Assembly: GCF_900177705.1 (NCBI RefSeq) | Contig: NZ_FXBA01000008.1 | Span: 1-64,000 of the forward strand | DNA from: Fibrobacter sp. UWB15 | GTDB taxonomy: Bacteria; Fibrobacterota; Fibrobacteria; Fibrobacterales; Fibrobacteraceae | Length of the DNA: 64,000 nt | Direction of reading: 5' to 3' | In this document: piece after piece, positions 24,149-34,335 of the stretch | Layout of the letters: every line of letters begins with the position of its first letter | How positions within the stretch are numbered: position 1 is the first letter of the stretch | Translations under genes and position numbers: made by a program | Notes under the pieces: generated by a model | What the model was told of the DNA's origin: nothing | What the model saw: the letters and a program-made list of their open reading frames with translations, nothing else | Database searches by the model: none

Positions 24149-26116
24149 TTACAGCTCGATACCCGTGTCGCGTTCGATGACCGTCTCGCAAGCGGCCTTG
24201 AACGTCTCGGGAGTCGCGATGATGGAGAGCGACTGCTTTTTGGTGCGGGTGATGCCCGTATACAAGATTTGCCGATTCAAAAGCGGATGCCCCTTGCGCG
24301 TCGGCAGGAACATCATGACATTTGGGTAGCCGGACCCCTGCGATTTGTGGATGGTGATGGCAAAGGAGGGCTCCAGGCAATCTTCCGCAAAATACGAAAG
24401 CGGGTAGAAGACGAATTTGGACTGCTTTTTAAGCATTAAGAAGTACTGCTCATGGCGATTCGATTTAACCACGATTCCCGTGTCGCCATTATACAACTTA
24501 AATTCATTCTGGTTGCGATTGAAAATCAGGATTTGCCCCACGAACCGTGTTGACGAATTTGGGGTGAGTGTTTCGGCGACAATCTGGTTCAGCGTTTCGA
24601 CACCGCGGTTGCCGCGCCTTTCTGCCGAAAGGATTCTCGCCTGATTCGCCGCGTCCCAAAGTTTTTCGCAAATGGACCGCTGTTCGGGCGTCACGCATTC
24701 CGAAGGAATATCCGGATCGACTTTTTCTGCAAGGTCTATAAGCGGGACGTAGAATTTCAGGCTCCACTTGCGGACTAGATTTTCGACGGTGCGGAGTTCC
24801 TCCCGACGAGAAAGCGTTTGACCTTGGTCGAGGTCTATCAGGTGAACGCTATCGCGTTCTTCCCAATAAGTCGCGCGAGCATTAAAGGGGGCGGCCTCGA
24901 AAGCGACTTCTTCGCCGCGCTGGATTTTACCCGCCAGCACGCCGATTCTAGACTCGTCGTTGAATCGGTTGGAACGAATCAGCTTGACGACGAAATTGTA
25001 GTCGAATTCCAGAATGTTGCCGAGTACGGCGCCAGCATCAACCGAGGGCAACTGATTCGGATCGCCCAAAATGAACAGTTTGAAGTTTCCGCTGGGCGGG
25101 AGCGCCTGCAAAAAAGCGGCAAATAACGAAACGTCAATCATGCTCGCTTCGTCGATGATGTAAATCGCCTTTTCGGGAAGCGGATTGCCGGAATTGAAAG
25201 TGAAACCGCCCTTCGCAACGCTGTATTTCAAAAGCCTATGCAAGGTATAGCTCGATGCCTTGGCGAGCTTTTCTACAAAACGAGGATTTTCGTCGCAGGC
25301 CGCCGTCGAAATTTCATGCAAGGTATCGTCCATACTTTCGGCGAGGCGGTCAGCCGCCTTACCGCTCGGAGCAGCCATGTACAAATCCCAATTCAAGTAG
25401 TCCGCATCGCTTGCAAAAAGTTTCCAGAGCAAGAACCCGATAACGGTCGTCTTTCCGGTGCCGGGCCCGCCCGTGACAATCAAATTCTGCGATACACCGC
25501 GAGCGATGACTTCGGCCTGACGGTCATCGAAATGAATCGGCGAACCTTCACGAAGCAACCCCTGTACAAAATCCTTGGCCAGTTGCACGGCGGAGCCATC
25601 AAGCAAAGATTCCTTGAAGAAGCCCGACTTGAAAATGTTTTCGATGTGGTTCTTGTCTTCGAGATGCTTCGCCGAAATCAGATAGTCGCATCGGGGCGTT
25701 TGCTGTAAGCGCAACGGCGTCGCATTGTCACCTATAATTTGCGTGTACTTGCCCGCGGCAATATCTCGCACCCCACTCATGATAAGCGGTTTGAATGTAT
25801 CTGCGGCCAGGTACGGTTCCGTACGCTTGAAGCTTTTTAAGGCGTCGCGGCTTTCCGCCTGAACCACGAGACCGTTCCACTTCTGTTCCCATTTAGCATA
25901 GAGCCTTTCGGCATCGAGGGGAATGCGGGTGTTGCCGTCTTCCAATAAGGAGAGGTAAATGAGCAGAACCTTTTGCGCCTCGAAAGACAGTTGCGGTTTC
26001 TGTTGCAATGCGCAGAGCAGATTCAGCATCTTTTCGGCGATGGGAGAAATCCCGCGCATTTCACGAAGCAGGGAGAAGTATTCCGCGACCGAACCATTGA
26101 CGTTTACAACACTCAT
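24149..26116 (-). CDS. recD: exodeoxyribonuclease V subunit alpha (RecD)
   Basis: The 5'-to-3' helicase subunit of RecBCD, 655 residues. A short N-terminal domain precedes the SF1 motor: Walker A GGPGTGKTT (216-224), Walker B IDEASMID, RIGVLAGKIQRGE region, and motif V/VI TIHKSQGSGYPNV with YTGITRTKK near the C-terminus. The ATG overlaps the recB stop by four bases. Last gene of the HIRAN-recC-recB-recD operon. Confidence 0.95.
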   Translation of the reverse strand: MSVVNVNGSVAEYFSLLREMRGISPIAEKMLNLLCALQQKPQLSFEAQKVLLIYLSLLEDGNTRIPLDAERLYAKWEQKWNGLVVQAESRDALKSFKRTEPYLAADTFKPLIMSGVRDIAAGKYTQIIGDNATPLRLQQTPRCDYLISAKHLEDKNHIENIFKSGFFKESLLDGSAVQLAKDFVQGLLREGSPIHFDDRQAEVIARGVSQNLIVTGGPGTGKTTVIGFLLWKLFASDADYLNWDLYMAAPSGKAADRLAESMDDTLHEISTAACDENPRFVEKLAKASSYTLHRLLKYSVAKGGFTFNSGNPLPEKAIYIIDEASMIDVSLFAAFLQALPPSGNFKLFILGDPNQLPSVDAGAVLGNILEFDYNFVVKLIRSNRFNDESRIGVLAGKIQRGEEVAFEAAPFNARATYWEERDSVHLIDLDQGQTLSRREELRTVENLVRKWSLKFYVPLIDLAEKVDPDIPSECVTPEQRSICEKLWDAANQARILSAERRGNRGVETLNQIVAETLTPNSSTRFVGQILIFNRNQNEFKLYNGDTGIVVKSNRHEQYFLMLKKQSKFVFYPLSYFAEDCLEPSFAITIHKSQGSGYPNVMMFLPTRKGHPLLNRQILYTGITRTKKQSLSIIATPETFKAACETVIERDTGIEL

Positions 26117-29100
26117 GCGGACTCCTTCGTGCTACGCTTCATCAGGGCAGCGACATTGCGGTAGCTCTTTTCAAGATCACTGTAGCTCTTCCATGTTTGG
26201 CAATAAATGCCGTTGCAGGTCCCGGCGTTAGTGCCGCGGGCAAGTGCATAGTAGATGCCGCCGAAATGCTTTTCAAAAATCTGCGGTTCGTCTTCTCCAT
26301 AAAATTGTTTAAGCCACTTAATCAGCAAATAACTGTAAAGTACGCGCTGGATAGAATATTCCTCTTCGATCTTTTGCGAAAGGGCGTCCTTGTCGCTGTA
26401 ATCGGCATCGTCCATCACGTCAGATTTCCAGTCCAGAATCGAATAGTAATCTTCGCCGTCGTCGCCCTTGCGGACAAACATCAAGTCAATAAATCCTTTG
26501 CACAGGCAATTCATCCAAGACGATTCTTCGCCGTGGCTATCTAGATGAAACCCCATTTCGGCACGGCGCATAGCGGCAGGCAAATCCTTGAGGCGGAATG
26601 TTTTTCCGGTAGCAATGCTCCCGTGAATTTCGGGGAGTTCCGCATTCATGGTATTCCAGATAAAGCCCGCCGTCAAGTCGTTCCATTCGGGGTGTTCCTG
26701 AATATGAATCGAATTGCCTTGATAAGTTTCGGCGATCAGATTGCGCAAGGTTGCGTCTTCGCGAGCCGCATTTTCGTCAGGCAAATTTCCGACGGTTTCA
26801 AAATCCAGATTTTCAAAAACCTTGTGCAAGGCATCGCCCAAATTCGCGCCGCGGGGATAATTCGCGACACCTGCGACAGGTGCATTCTTGTCGTAATTTG
26901 CGCAGGGTTGCACCAACGCAGATGCGTCATCTATCAAGATGCTGTTAGTTCCGCTGCCTGCCTCGATAAAGTCTTCACGGTTTGCGCGATTCCCATCGAC
27001 AGAAATTTCTCCGTTGTCGTAAAAATCTTCGCGATTTTCAAGCACGCGCTTTTTAGAAGCCAGGCTTGAATAGGAATACTGGTAAATGCAGGCGTCATTC
27101 ACCTTGTTCTGCAACGATTCGAAATCGGGCAACCTGCTATCGTCGGGCTTTTCATCTTTTGTGTTGCGCAAAATCTGGGCCACCATTTTCTTAAGTTGCG
27201 AAGCGCTTGCCGTCGCATAGGAATCAGCATGGGAATCGTCCTGACAGGTGCGCGCAAAATCCGTTTCGGAAAGTCGCGCAATGGCATTCGCCAAGAAGGC
27301 AAAAGGTTTATTCGGCTTAACCGTTTTACCATCATCTTCGAACCAGATTTTATACTGCGGAACAATCATCAATGATTCAGCGCGGGTATATGCCACGTAA
27401 ATGAGCCTGCGCCATTCCGCATGGTTCTCTCTTTTGCTCGTCTCGCTAGAAACTCCGGCATCAAAGCCGATGTATTTTTGCCCTTCGTAATCGAAAGAGA
27501 ACGGTTCACGTTCCTTGCGGTAATTATCCCCGCGAAGCCCGCCAGTAATAATCGCAATCGGGAAAGCGAGGCCCTTAGAAGCGTGGATTGTCATGAGGTT
27601 CACGGCATCAAAATCGCTCCCCTTCGCGACTAGGTTTCCATCGGCGTCATCGACATCTTCCGAAGAATTCGCAAGCCCTTGCAGGTGCTTGATAACTTCT
27701 TCCAGCGAGACCTGATTATTGTACAGGTAGTCAAAAATGTAAGTCCCGATTTGCTTGACTTTCGCCAACTGCTGCAACGTTGCGGGCGTACTCAGATACT
27801 TGTCGATTTCCGTTTCCTGATAAATGCTTTCCTGAAGTTCCGCCCAGCGGCCTTTCGCCACCAACTGACGCCAACCAACAAAAAGCTTCATGATGTCGCC
27901 AGTCGGATAAATGAACGATTCATCCTCAACGCGTTCCAGGGGAACCCTGAAAAAGTCCGTAATCAAGGCCTCGTTCAGGAACTTGCGATTCCAACTGGAA
28001 AAATCCGGGGCATCCAAAGCCTTCAACAGCGAAATCCAATGGGCGCATTCCTTGCCGTAAAAAAGATTCGTATCCTTGTAGCGGGTATAAGGAATACCCA
28101 CCTGCGCCATGGCGCTTTCCAAGGCAGTCATCTCGCTTCGGGTACGCGAAAGAATGGCAAAATCCGAGAAGCGCACATTCCGCAGTTCTTTTTCGTCCTT
28201 GTCGAAAACCCGCAGCGATGTCTTGGAAGGATCACCTGCACTGGGAGCACAACATTCGACGATTTTACGCACCGCGAATTCTGCAAACTCGTATTCGTCC
28301 GACACGTTCGAAATCCACAAGGGTGCCGTCTTTTCGCCATTCAAAACAGGAGGCTGCTTTTTCAACTTGTCCACCGGGACATCCGATTTCGAGAAGTCGC
28401 CATTTTCAAGGAAATCGCCCTGGAACAGTTCGTTGCAGGCCTCGATGATATCGTCGCTGGAACGGTAGTTTGTCGAAAGCCTGCGCCCATTCTTCTCGCC
28501 GATTTCGGCAATGGCGTGGCGATAAACACCCACATCGGCCCCTTGGAACGAAAAGATAGACTGCTTCGGATCGCCCACGACGACGATGTTGTTATCAGGG
28601 GACTCCAAGAAAATCGTCTTGAAGATATCCCACTGCAACTGGTTCGTATCCTGAAATTCGTCGATGATGGCGTAGCGATACGTTTCGCGCAGTTTCTGCA
28701 CCAGTTCGCCGCTACCATTTAAAACCGATTCGTGGACATCATTGATCATGTCGCTGAACGACTGCGCTTTGCCTTCGCGCTTTTCTTTTTGCCAAAGTTC
28801 CACTAGGTCTTTCACATGGTCGAAAATGAATTTCTGGAACACCTCTAGGGCGGCCTTCTGCAAATCCATATCCTTGAGGTCAAAGAAAAAATCGACCGCC
28901 GCATTCAATTCGTCGCTTTCCCAGACGCCTCGCCATTTTTTCGTAAACGTTCTCGGGAAAAGCTTATCGTCACCCTTGTAAGCCTTTATGGCAGCGATAA
29001 AATCCGACAGTTTTAGAAGATTCGTTTTCGTCTTGAGGACTTCTTCGTAAGTTTTATCCTTGTTCTTGAGCAATACATTCCACGCGTTACGCGCTCCAGG

Positions 29101-29691
29101 AGCCCACTGCAAAATTCCTTCAAGAGTGCTGTAGTCGGGTTCAAATTTTTTTGCCTCGCGATTCTGCAACATAAACTTGGCCGCATTCACAAAATTCTTG
29201 ACGAACAAGTTCATCTTGAATTTCGAAGAATTCAGCATGTTCATGAATTCCGTTTCGAAAGACCACTTATCACGAATCAGTCGCTGAATCAGGTTTTCGA
29301 TGCCGTCGTCCGAAACGACTTCCAAGTTAAAGGAAGAACCCGCCTCGTAAGCAAAATCGTGCAACACCTTCTGGCAAAAGGAATGGATGGTAAAAATCGG
29401 TGCCGTATGGATATTCTGCAAGGCTTCGCGGTAGCATTCCAGATTTTCTTCGGCGAGGCAGTCTTCCATCTTTTGGCGGATACGGTCGCGAAGTTCACCG
29501 GTCGCCTTGTCGGTGTAAGTGACAATCAAAATTTTCGAAAGCGGAATACCTGCGCGGCCATTTTCGCCACGAACCAGTTTTGCCACCAACTGCTGGATGG
29601 TGTATGTCTTGCCCGTTCCTGCCGAAGCATCGATATAGAGGTTATTGCCGAGATGAAAATCATCAATGTTAAAAAGCTTAATCTGGGTCAT
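26113..29691 (-). CDS. recB: exodeoxyribonuclease V subunit beta (RecB)
   Basis: Helicase-nuclease subunit of RecBCD (1192 residues), which processes double-strand ends for recombination and degrades foreign linear DNA. UvrD-type motor: YIDASAGTGKTYTI near residue 20-35, VVVGDPKQSIFSFQGAD, TIHASKGLAFP, RRLIYVAYTRAE. The C-terminal nuclease domain shows GFIDLMF and SILDWKSDV, matching the metal-binding Asp and the D-x-K of active RecB nucleases. Overlaps recC by 14 bases and recD by four. Confidence 0.95.
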   Translation of the reverse strand: MTQIKLFNIDDFHLGNNLYIDASAGTGKTYTIQQLVAKLVRGENGRAGIPLSKILIVTYTDKATGELRDRIRQKMEDCLAEENLECYREALQNIHTAPIFTIHSFCQKVLHDFAYEAGSSFNLEVVSDDGIENLIQRLIRDKWSFETEFMNMLNSSKFKMNLFVKNFVNAAKFMLQNREAKKFEPDYSTLEGILQWAPGARNAWNVLLKNKDKTYEEVLKTKTNLLKLSDFIAAIKAYKGDDKLFPRTFTKKWRGVWESDELNAAVDFFFDLKDMDLQKAALEVFQKFIFDHVKDLVELWQKEKREGKAQSFSDMINDVHESVLNGSGELVQKLRETYRYAIIDEFQDTNQLQWDIFKTIFLESPDNNIVVVGDPKQSIFSFQGADVGVYRHAIAEIGEKNGRRLSTNYRSSDDIIEACNELFQGDFLENGDFSKSDVPVDKLKKQPPVLNGEKTAPLWISNVSDEYEFAEFAVRKIVECCAPSAGDPSKTSLRVFDKDEKELRNVRFSDFAILSRTRSEMTALESAMAQVGIPYTRYKDTNLFYGKECAHWISLLKALDAPDFSSWNRKFLNEALITDFFRVPLERVEDESFIYPTGDIMKLFVGWRQLVAKGRWAELQESIYQETEIDKYLSTPATLQQLAKVKQIGTYIFDYLYNNQVSLEEVIKHLQGLANSSEDVDDADGNLVAKGSDFDAVNLMTIHASKGLAFPIAIITGGLRGDNYRKEREPFSFDYEGQKYIGFDAGVSSETSKRENHAEWRRLIYVAYTRAESLMIVPQYKIWFEDDGKTVKPNKPFAFLANAIARLSETDFARTCQDDSHADSYATASASQLKKMVAQILRNTKDEKPDDSRLPDFESLQNKVNDACIYQYSYSSLASKKRVLENREDFYDNGEISVDGNRANREDFIEAGSGTNSILIDDASALVQPCANYDKNAPVAGVANYPRGANLGDALHKVFENLDFETVGNLPDENAAREDATLRNLIAETYQGNSIHIQEHPEWNDLTAGFIWNTMNAELPEIHGSIATGKTFRLKDLPAAMRRAEMGFHLDSHGEESSWMNCLCKGFIDLMFVRKGDDGEDYYSILDWKSDVMDDADYSDKDALSQKIEEEYSIQRVLYSYLLIKWLKQFYGEDEPQIFEKHFGGIYYALARGTNAGTCNGIYCQTWKSYSDLEKSYRNVAALMKRSTKESA

Positions 29692-32600
29692 CGACGGTCC
29701 CTCCTATCACATCGGAAGTCCACAAATCGGGAGTCAATTCCTTGAGGTCCTGACATTCCTTGTTCCAGAGATCCATAAAGTATTTTTCGGGGAATCCGCT
29801 GACCTTCTTGATATCGAACAACTTGGCGCCTGCGAAATATTTCCAAGGCGAATGGTTTTCGTCATTGAACGCCTTGATGTAATCGTCGTATGATTCAACT
29901 TTGTTTTCGGACACCATGTCAATCGGGAGAACCTTGCTGTAGCGTTCCCACTTTCCGCTCGTATCCATCTGCACCGCAAACATTTTGCGGTAAATCTTTT
30001 CGAGCAGCTGTTCCGCTTCGACGGGAGTCCGCCGGACAGGCTTCGCTTGCCATATCTTTTTGGAATAGCAATCGATGAAAATTTCAGGAACAGGTTCGTT
30101 TTTCTGCCCCGCCTCGCAAATGAGTGCAAGCGCCTGGATATAACCCGTCAAAAAATGGTACTGGTGGATTTCAACACCCGCCGTATCAATCAGGTGAAAG
30201 CACCTATCGTTCTGCACATACAGGGGAATAGTCCCTAGCAGCGTCCAGCCATTCATCTTGAGTTCGACGGTCTTTCGGCCATACCGAAAATCAGGCTTAC
30301 GATACAAACCGGCAATCAAGTTGGCCCAGCACTTTGTTTCATCAAGGATGTCATTCCAGATGCGTTCGCTGAAAGCCCCCTTGGGCAAAAGCCCCTTGGA
30401 AAGTGCGTAAGTGCGGATGTCTTCCCATGTGGTCAAATGATCGTTTTCAAAGACACCCAACATTTGGGCAAGCAGCATGCGGCGCAAAACCGTCTCTTGC
30501 AACTTGTCAACAAGGACAGGCTCGAATTCCGTCTTTTCGGGGTCTTCCTTTTCGTCTTCGATTTGCATCATCTGACCGACGCGGAACACGAAAGGATCCT
30601 TGAGAAATTCCTTGAACTGGTAGACACTCACCTGTTCGGGGAGGCGCGGGTCTTCGCCATTTTCGGGGTCGGGTGTAAAGTTGACCACATCGCGGTCATT
30701 GCCGAATTCCAGATGCGCCTTCTTATTACGAATCTCGCGCTGGGTAAATAGCATTTCCCACGGGCGCGTTTCATCCAGCGGGATATTGTCGTCGGGCCAC
30801 AAGTTCTTGAGAGTCGAAACATCCGTCACGCCAGCAGCCTTCGCCGCGTTCCTCAGGAATCCGCGAATGTCGTTGACAATCGACGACGGGTAAAAGTCCT
30901 CGTCTTTTTGCAGGTCCTTATTCACATAGCTTATGAAGAATCCCTCGGCAGTACTCATGAGCTGGCAGAGGAAAGCGTAGCGGTTCCTGCTAACGACCGA
31001 ATCGTCGCCAGGCCAGGGGCGGCATGACTTGCGCAAATCGAGCGTATTCGTATTCCGTACCCCCGGAAAGTTCGCCGCATCGGCACCCATAAAGAACAGG
31101 TACTTTGTCGGGACAATGCGGTTCGGCGCGAATTTCATGAAAGTAAGCCCGTTAATAAACAGGTTTCCGCAACTGTATTCCGAACCACGTGCCGCATACA
31201 TCAGAGTCTGCGAAACAATCTTGAACGAAATCGCCTCGCTACCGGCAAGGTACTGGTATTCCAAATTTTCACGGGCCGAGGTAACCGCGTGGTAAATGAC
31301 GCTTTCGCCCGCAAGTTCCTTGGGAGGGTTCCCCATGCAAAGCCAGGAATCCAAAAACTGATAAATGGCCGAAAGGTCCGAATCCACGTTCATCCAATTT
31401 TCAAGCGAATCAATGGCATCTACAAATCGGTAAAGCGAACTGCTGTCGGAGCTGCTGATATCGCTGTAGGGCTGAATTTCGCCAGAATCGGTTTCTACGC
31501 CGCCATAAGAAAAACGTGAAAGCAAAAGCCGCCGGGTCGCCGTCACCCAGGATTCTTCGCGACGATTTTCGCCGTTGTCGTCGACGATGCGGTCGCGGTA
31601 AACATTCATATTCGACGCCCAGGATTCCCAATTGGAAACTTCGTCAGCATGAATCCTGCGGACATTTTGCACCACGGGGTTACGCACCAGGGCAAAAAAG
31701 TCGGGCCTCGAAAGCGTTTCCTTTTCGTGAATCGCAAAAAGAATCGAAAGCGCATTCGCCGTCAGTGAATCGCGGGCGGCAGAATCGACAATGTTAAACG
31801 GAACATGGAACCCATCACGGGTCTGATCAAACACCTGAAAAATCGCCGTACGGTAATCGTCGATATTCGGGGAAACCACGAGGATATCGGCAATCGTCGC
31901 TTTCGGGTTTCCGAAGACATCTTTTTCTGAAAGCAACTTGCAAATGCGGGAATGGAGCGCTTCCACTTCGCGAATTTTCGAAGGCGCCGTTGTCACGCCG
32001 AAAGAAGCGTCTTTTTCAAACGGAATCTTATCGAGGACATCCGTATTTTCGCAGAAGACATTCTTACGATGGGCCACCATCCACTGCACCTGATGCAGCA
32101 GGGTGTCGCAAGGCATTTCCTTATTACGGTCGACAATGGAATCGCCATCGAATATAAAGTTGTAATCGGTTGCGATACTCCAGAGCTTGATGTTGTCGCG
32201 ACCAGCCTTGCCCCAATAGCGCAAAAGCTCGTTTTCGTCTTCGTCTATTGATTCGCTTTCGTCGGCAGGATCTGCCGCAAGACACGGAAGCGCAAGTTTC
32301 ATGCTTTCGAGTGGTTTCTGCCTGCCGCTGCAATCTTCCCAGAACGCCATGCAGGGGTTTTGAATATAGGCGTAAATTTCGTGCTGGTTTGCAAACTCCT
32401 GCAAGATGACGCGGTAGAACTGCCCCATGCCCGAAAGGCCAAAAATAAAGATCGGGAGATCGCTATCGTAATTGAATTTGACCTTGCCGTTTTCAGTTTT
32501 GCAGGCTTCGTACAAATACGGAAGCGTCAGGTAGGTGACATTTTCGCCACTCTTTTCGGCAGACTTTTCAAACACCTGCGTCAAGAGCGATTTTCCCTTG

Positions 32601-33202
32601 TCACCAGCATGGAACAAGGCCGAATAAAGTTTTCGCTGCCATTCCTCGTTTGCAGCGACCGAACCGTCGCGCGTGATAAAGAAATCACGCAAGTTTCCCT
32701 GTTTCCAGCAGTCCAAAATTCCCTTGGCACTGTCGCCGGTTTCAGAATCCGAAATAAAACCACTCGGGCGGCTCGTTTCGTATTCCAAAAAGAGCCCCGC
32801 CATCACGTTCGCAAAATCGAAAAGCCGGTTTTCATCAATCACACCATCGCTTTCGAGATATGCCTTGACGCTTTCGCCCAAAAGCTGGTAATTAAGCTTT
32901 CCGTCCGTTTCTTGCTGCAAGTATGCAATTATGACATTTGCAAGCATGTCGGAAGAAAGCTTTTTAAGGCGGCCGTTTTCGCCCACCAAAATACCGAAAA
33001 GGAACCTGTCGATGGTACTCTTGTTCAGGTTTGCAAGCACCCCTTTCTTTTGCACCCAGCGCAGGCGGAACCACTGTTCCAGTTTCGGGTCCGGGAAAAT
33101 GACAATCGGAGCCTCGAAAGGATTTTTCCAACACCGAGAAATCTCGTCGATCATTTCGTCGGCGAGATTTTCGAGGTTCAATGCAAATTTCAGGTGCAAC
33201 AT
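29678..33202 (-). CDS. recC: exodeoxyribonuclease V subunit gamma (RecC)
   Basis: Subunit of RecBCD that splits the duplex and, in the enterobacterial enzyme, reads the Chi site. 1174 residues: helicase-like but inactive N-terminal half (PIVIFPDPKLEQWFRLRW, KSTIDRFLFGIL), FIFGLSGMGQFY, and a late nuclease-like domain. No Walker A is present, as expected for RecC. Follows the HIRAN-domain gene after 23 bases and overlaps recB. Chi in this organism cannot be read from here. Confidence 0.93.
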   Translation of the reverse strand: MLHLKFALNLENLADEMIDEISRCWKNPFEAPIVIFPDPKLEQWFRLRWVQKKGVLANLNKSTIDRFLFGILVGENGRLKKLSSDMLANVIIAYLQQETDGKLNYQLLGESVKAYLESDGVIDENRLFDFANVMAGLFLEYETSRPSGFISDSETGDSAKGILDCWKQGNLRDFFITRDGSVAANEEWQRKLYSALFHAGDKGKSLLTQVFEKSAEKSGENVTYLTLPYLYEACKTENGKVKFNYDSDLPIFIFGLSGMGQFYRVILQEFANQHEIYAYIQNPCMAFWEDCSGRQKPLESMKLALPCLAADPADESESIDEDENELLRYWGKAGRDNIKLWSIATDYNFIFDGDSIVDRNKEMPCDTLLHQVQWMVAHRKNVFCENTDVLDKIPFEKDASFGVTTAPSKIREVEALHSRICKLLSEKDVFGNPKATIADILVVSPNIDDYRTAIFQVFDQTRDGFHVPFNIVDSAARDSLTANALSILFAIHEKETLSRPDFFALVRNPVVQNVRRIHADEVSNWESWASNMNVYRDRIVDDNGENRREESWVTATRRLLLSRFSYGGVETDSGEIQPYSDISSSDSSSLYRFVDAIDSLENWMNVDSDLSAIYQFLDSWLCMGNPPKELAGESVIYHAVTSARENLEYQYLAGSEAISFKIVSQTLMYAARGSEYSCGNLFINGLTFMKFAPNRIVPTKYLFFMGADAANFPGVRNTNTLDLRKSCRPWPGDDSVVSRNRYAFLCQLMSTAEGFFISYVNKDLQKDEDFYPSSIVNDIRGFLRNAAKAAGVTDVSTLKNLWPDDNIPLDETRPWEMLFTQREIRNKKAHLEFGNDRDVVNFTPDPENGEDPRLPEQVSVYQFKEFLKDPFVFRVGQMMQIEDEKEDPEKTEFEPVLVDKLQETVLRRMLLAQMLGVFENDHLTTWEDIRTYALSKGLLPKGAFSERIWNDILDETKCWANLIAGLYRKPDFRYGRKTVELKMNGWTLLGTIPLYVQNDRCFHLIDTAGVEIHQYHFLTGYIQALALICEAGQKNEPVPEIFIDCYSKKIWQAKPVRRTPVEAEQLLEKIYRKMFAVQMDTSGKWERYSKVLPIDMVSENKVESYDDYIKAFNDENHSPWKYFAGAKLFDIKKVSGFPEKYFMDLWNKECQDLKELTPDLWTSDVIGGTVDDPD

Positions 33203-33225
33203 AACTGCAATCTAAAAAATATCCG

Positions 33226-34242
33226 CTAGAATTTCAGCCGAACAATAATAGCATTCTCGAAATAGTCGGGATTACCGCCGATGCGCCAAAGCGAAGATTC
33301 GTAGCTGTACAAGTTCGGACGCGCATGGCGAAGAATGGCAGCCCCCGTCGACCGCAGATACCCCGCCTTGCATTTGCTGCGGGCCCCCTTCAGCACCGAT
33401 TCCAAATCGTCGATAAATACACTGACGGCATTGTGGTCATGTGGATTGTAAGGTTCTGCCTGCACCTTCACCTTGAGCGATTCAAAAATTTCGCTACGTT
33501 TCTTGCCTGCCTTTTCAGGATCGTCCGCAAAATGGAATCCTGTCGCTGCCCCAGAAATCTTTTCGAATTTTTCGATGCTATCGACCCAGGGGTGATTTGC
33601 CGCCCCCACGATTCCCATGGTGAAATTGAACTTGCGATTTCCGTCACCCTTGAAATAGCGAATGAACATACCCTCTGCCGTTTCCTTGCTGGGTTCCGGT
33701 TTCAGGGCCTCGCGAGCAGCCGCATAAAGAATCGTCGCCGTATCGGTTTCGCCAGTAGAAACAGGTGCATCATTCGCATAAATTTGCAAGAAGTTTCCAT
33801 CGCCATGGAATCCCCCGTAGATCCAGGCAAAAAGCGACTCGGGAGCCACTGGCTTCAAGATATGCAGCAGAATCGGCGTAAAGTTTGCAAACACCATCGA
33901 ACGCCTATGCAAAAGTTCCGCCACCAAAAGACTATCGCGCATCTCAACCGCAAGCAACAGCGCCCCGACATGCAACAAGAAGGAATACTGGTTTGCATCC
34001 AGGTTCTTGATGTCTACGGGAATGTACACCGAAATCTCTGCCAGCAATGTTTCAGGCAAGTAGGTATACCACGAAGGCGTAAAATAGGCACTTCCCTCGA
34101 CGCACTGCATGCGCGAAAGTTCATCGGCCGAAGGCGTTGCAGCTCCAGCATAATCCAAGATTCCGGTTTCGCTGCGGGTAAAGGCGTAAGCATTCACCGC
34201 CTTGGATGTTTTGATACTGACGTAAAAGATATCATTTGCCAT
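33226..34242 (-). CDS. HIRAN-domain-like protein leading the recCBD operon
   Basis: A 338-residue cytoplasmic protein with a strong ribosome site (AAGGAGG). The N-terminal two thirds (MANDIFYVSIKTSKAVNAYAF...; helical centre about 85-170) match no family I know. The C-terminal part (EPYNPHDHNAVSVFIDD, then AGYLRSTGAAIL) has the features of a HIRAN domain, which in helicases such as HLTF/Rad5 binds DNA 3' ends. Being first in the operon with recC, recB and recD suggests a DNA-end role, an accessory or modulator of RecBCD; that is inference. Confidence 0.65.
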   Translation of the reverse strand: MANDIFYVSIKTSKAVNAYAFTRSETGILDYAGAATPSADELSRMQCVEGSAYFTPSWYTYLPETLLAEISVYIPVDIKNLDANQYSFLLHVGALLLAVEMRDSLLVAELLHRRSMVFANFTPILLHILKPVAPESLFAWIYGGFHGDGNFLQIYANDAPVSTGETDTATILYAAAREALKPEPSKETAEGMFIRYFKGDGNRKFNFTMGIVGAANHPWVDSIEKFEKISGAATGFHFADDPEKAGKKRSEIFESLKVKVQAEPYNPHDHNAVSVFIDDLESVLKGARSKCKAGYLRSTGAAILRHARPNLYSYESSLWRIGGNPDYFENAIIVRLKF

Positions 34243-34288
34243 TGTAGGCCTCCTTGTTGAAGGTTACAATGTAAATATAGATTTAAAT

Positions 34289-34307
34289 AGTGTCATAAAA
34301 TGACACT
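34289..34307. promoter_or_regulatory. perfect palindrome upstream of HIRAN-recCBD operon
   Basis: AGTGTCA (34289-34295) and TGACACT (34301-34307) around TAAAA, a perfect 7-bp dyad 47 bases before the HIRAN gene start and 29 bases after the dgt stop. Low G+C and no T-run make it a poor terminator, so an operator is likelier. Confidence 0.45.
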
Positions 34308-34335
34308 TTGTAATTTTACGCAAAAAAAGCTAAAA

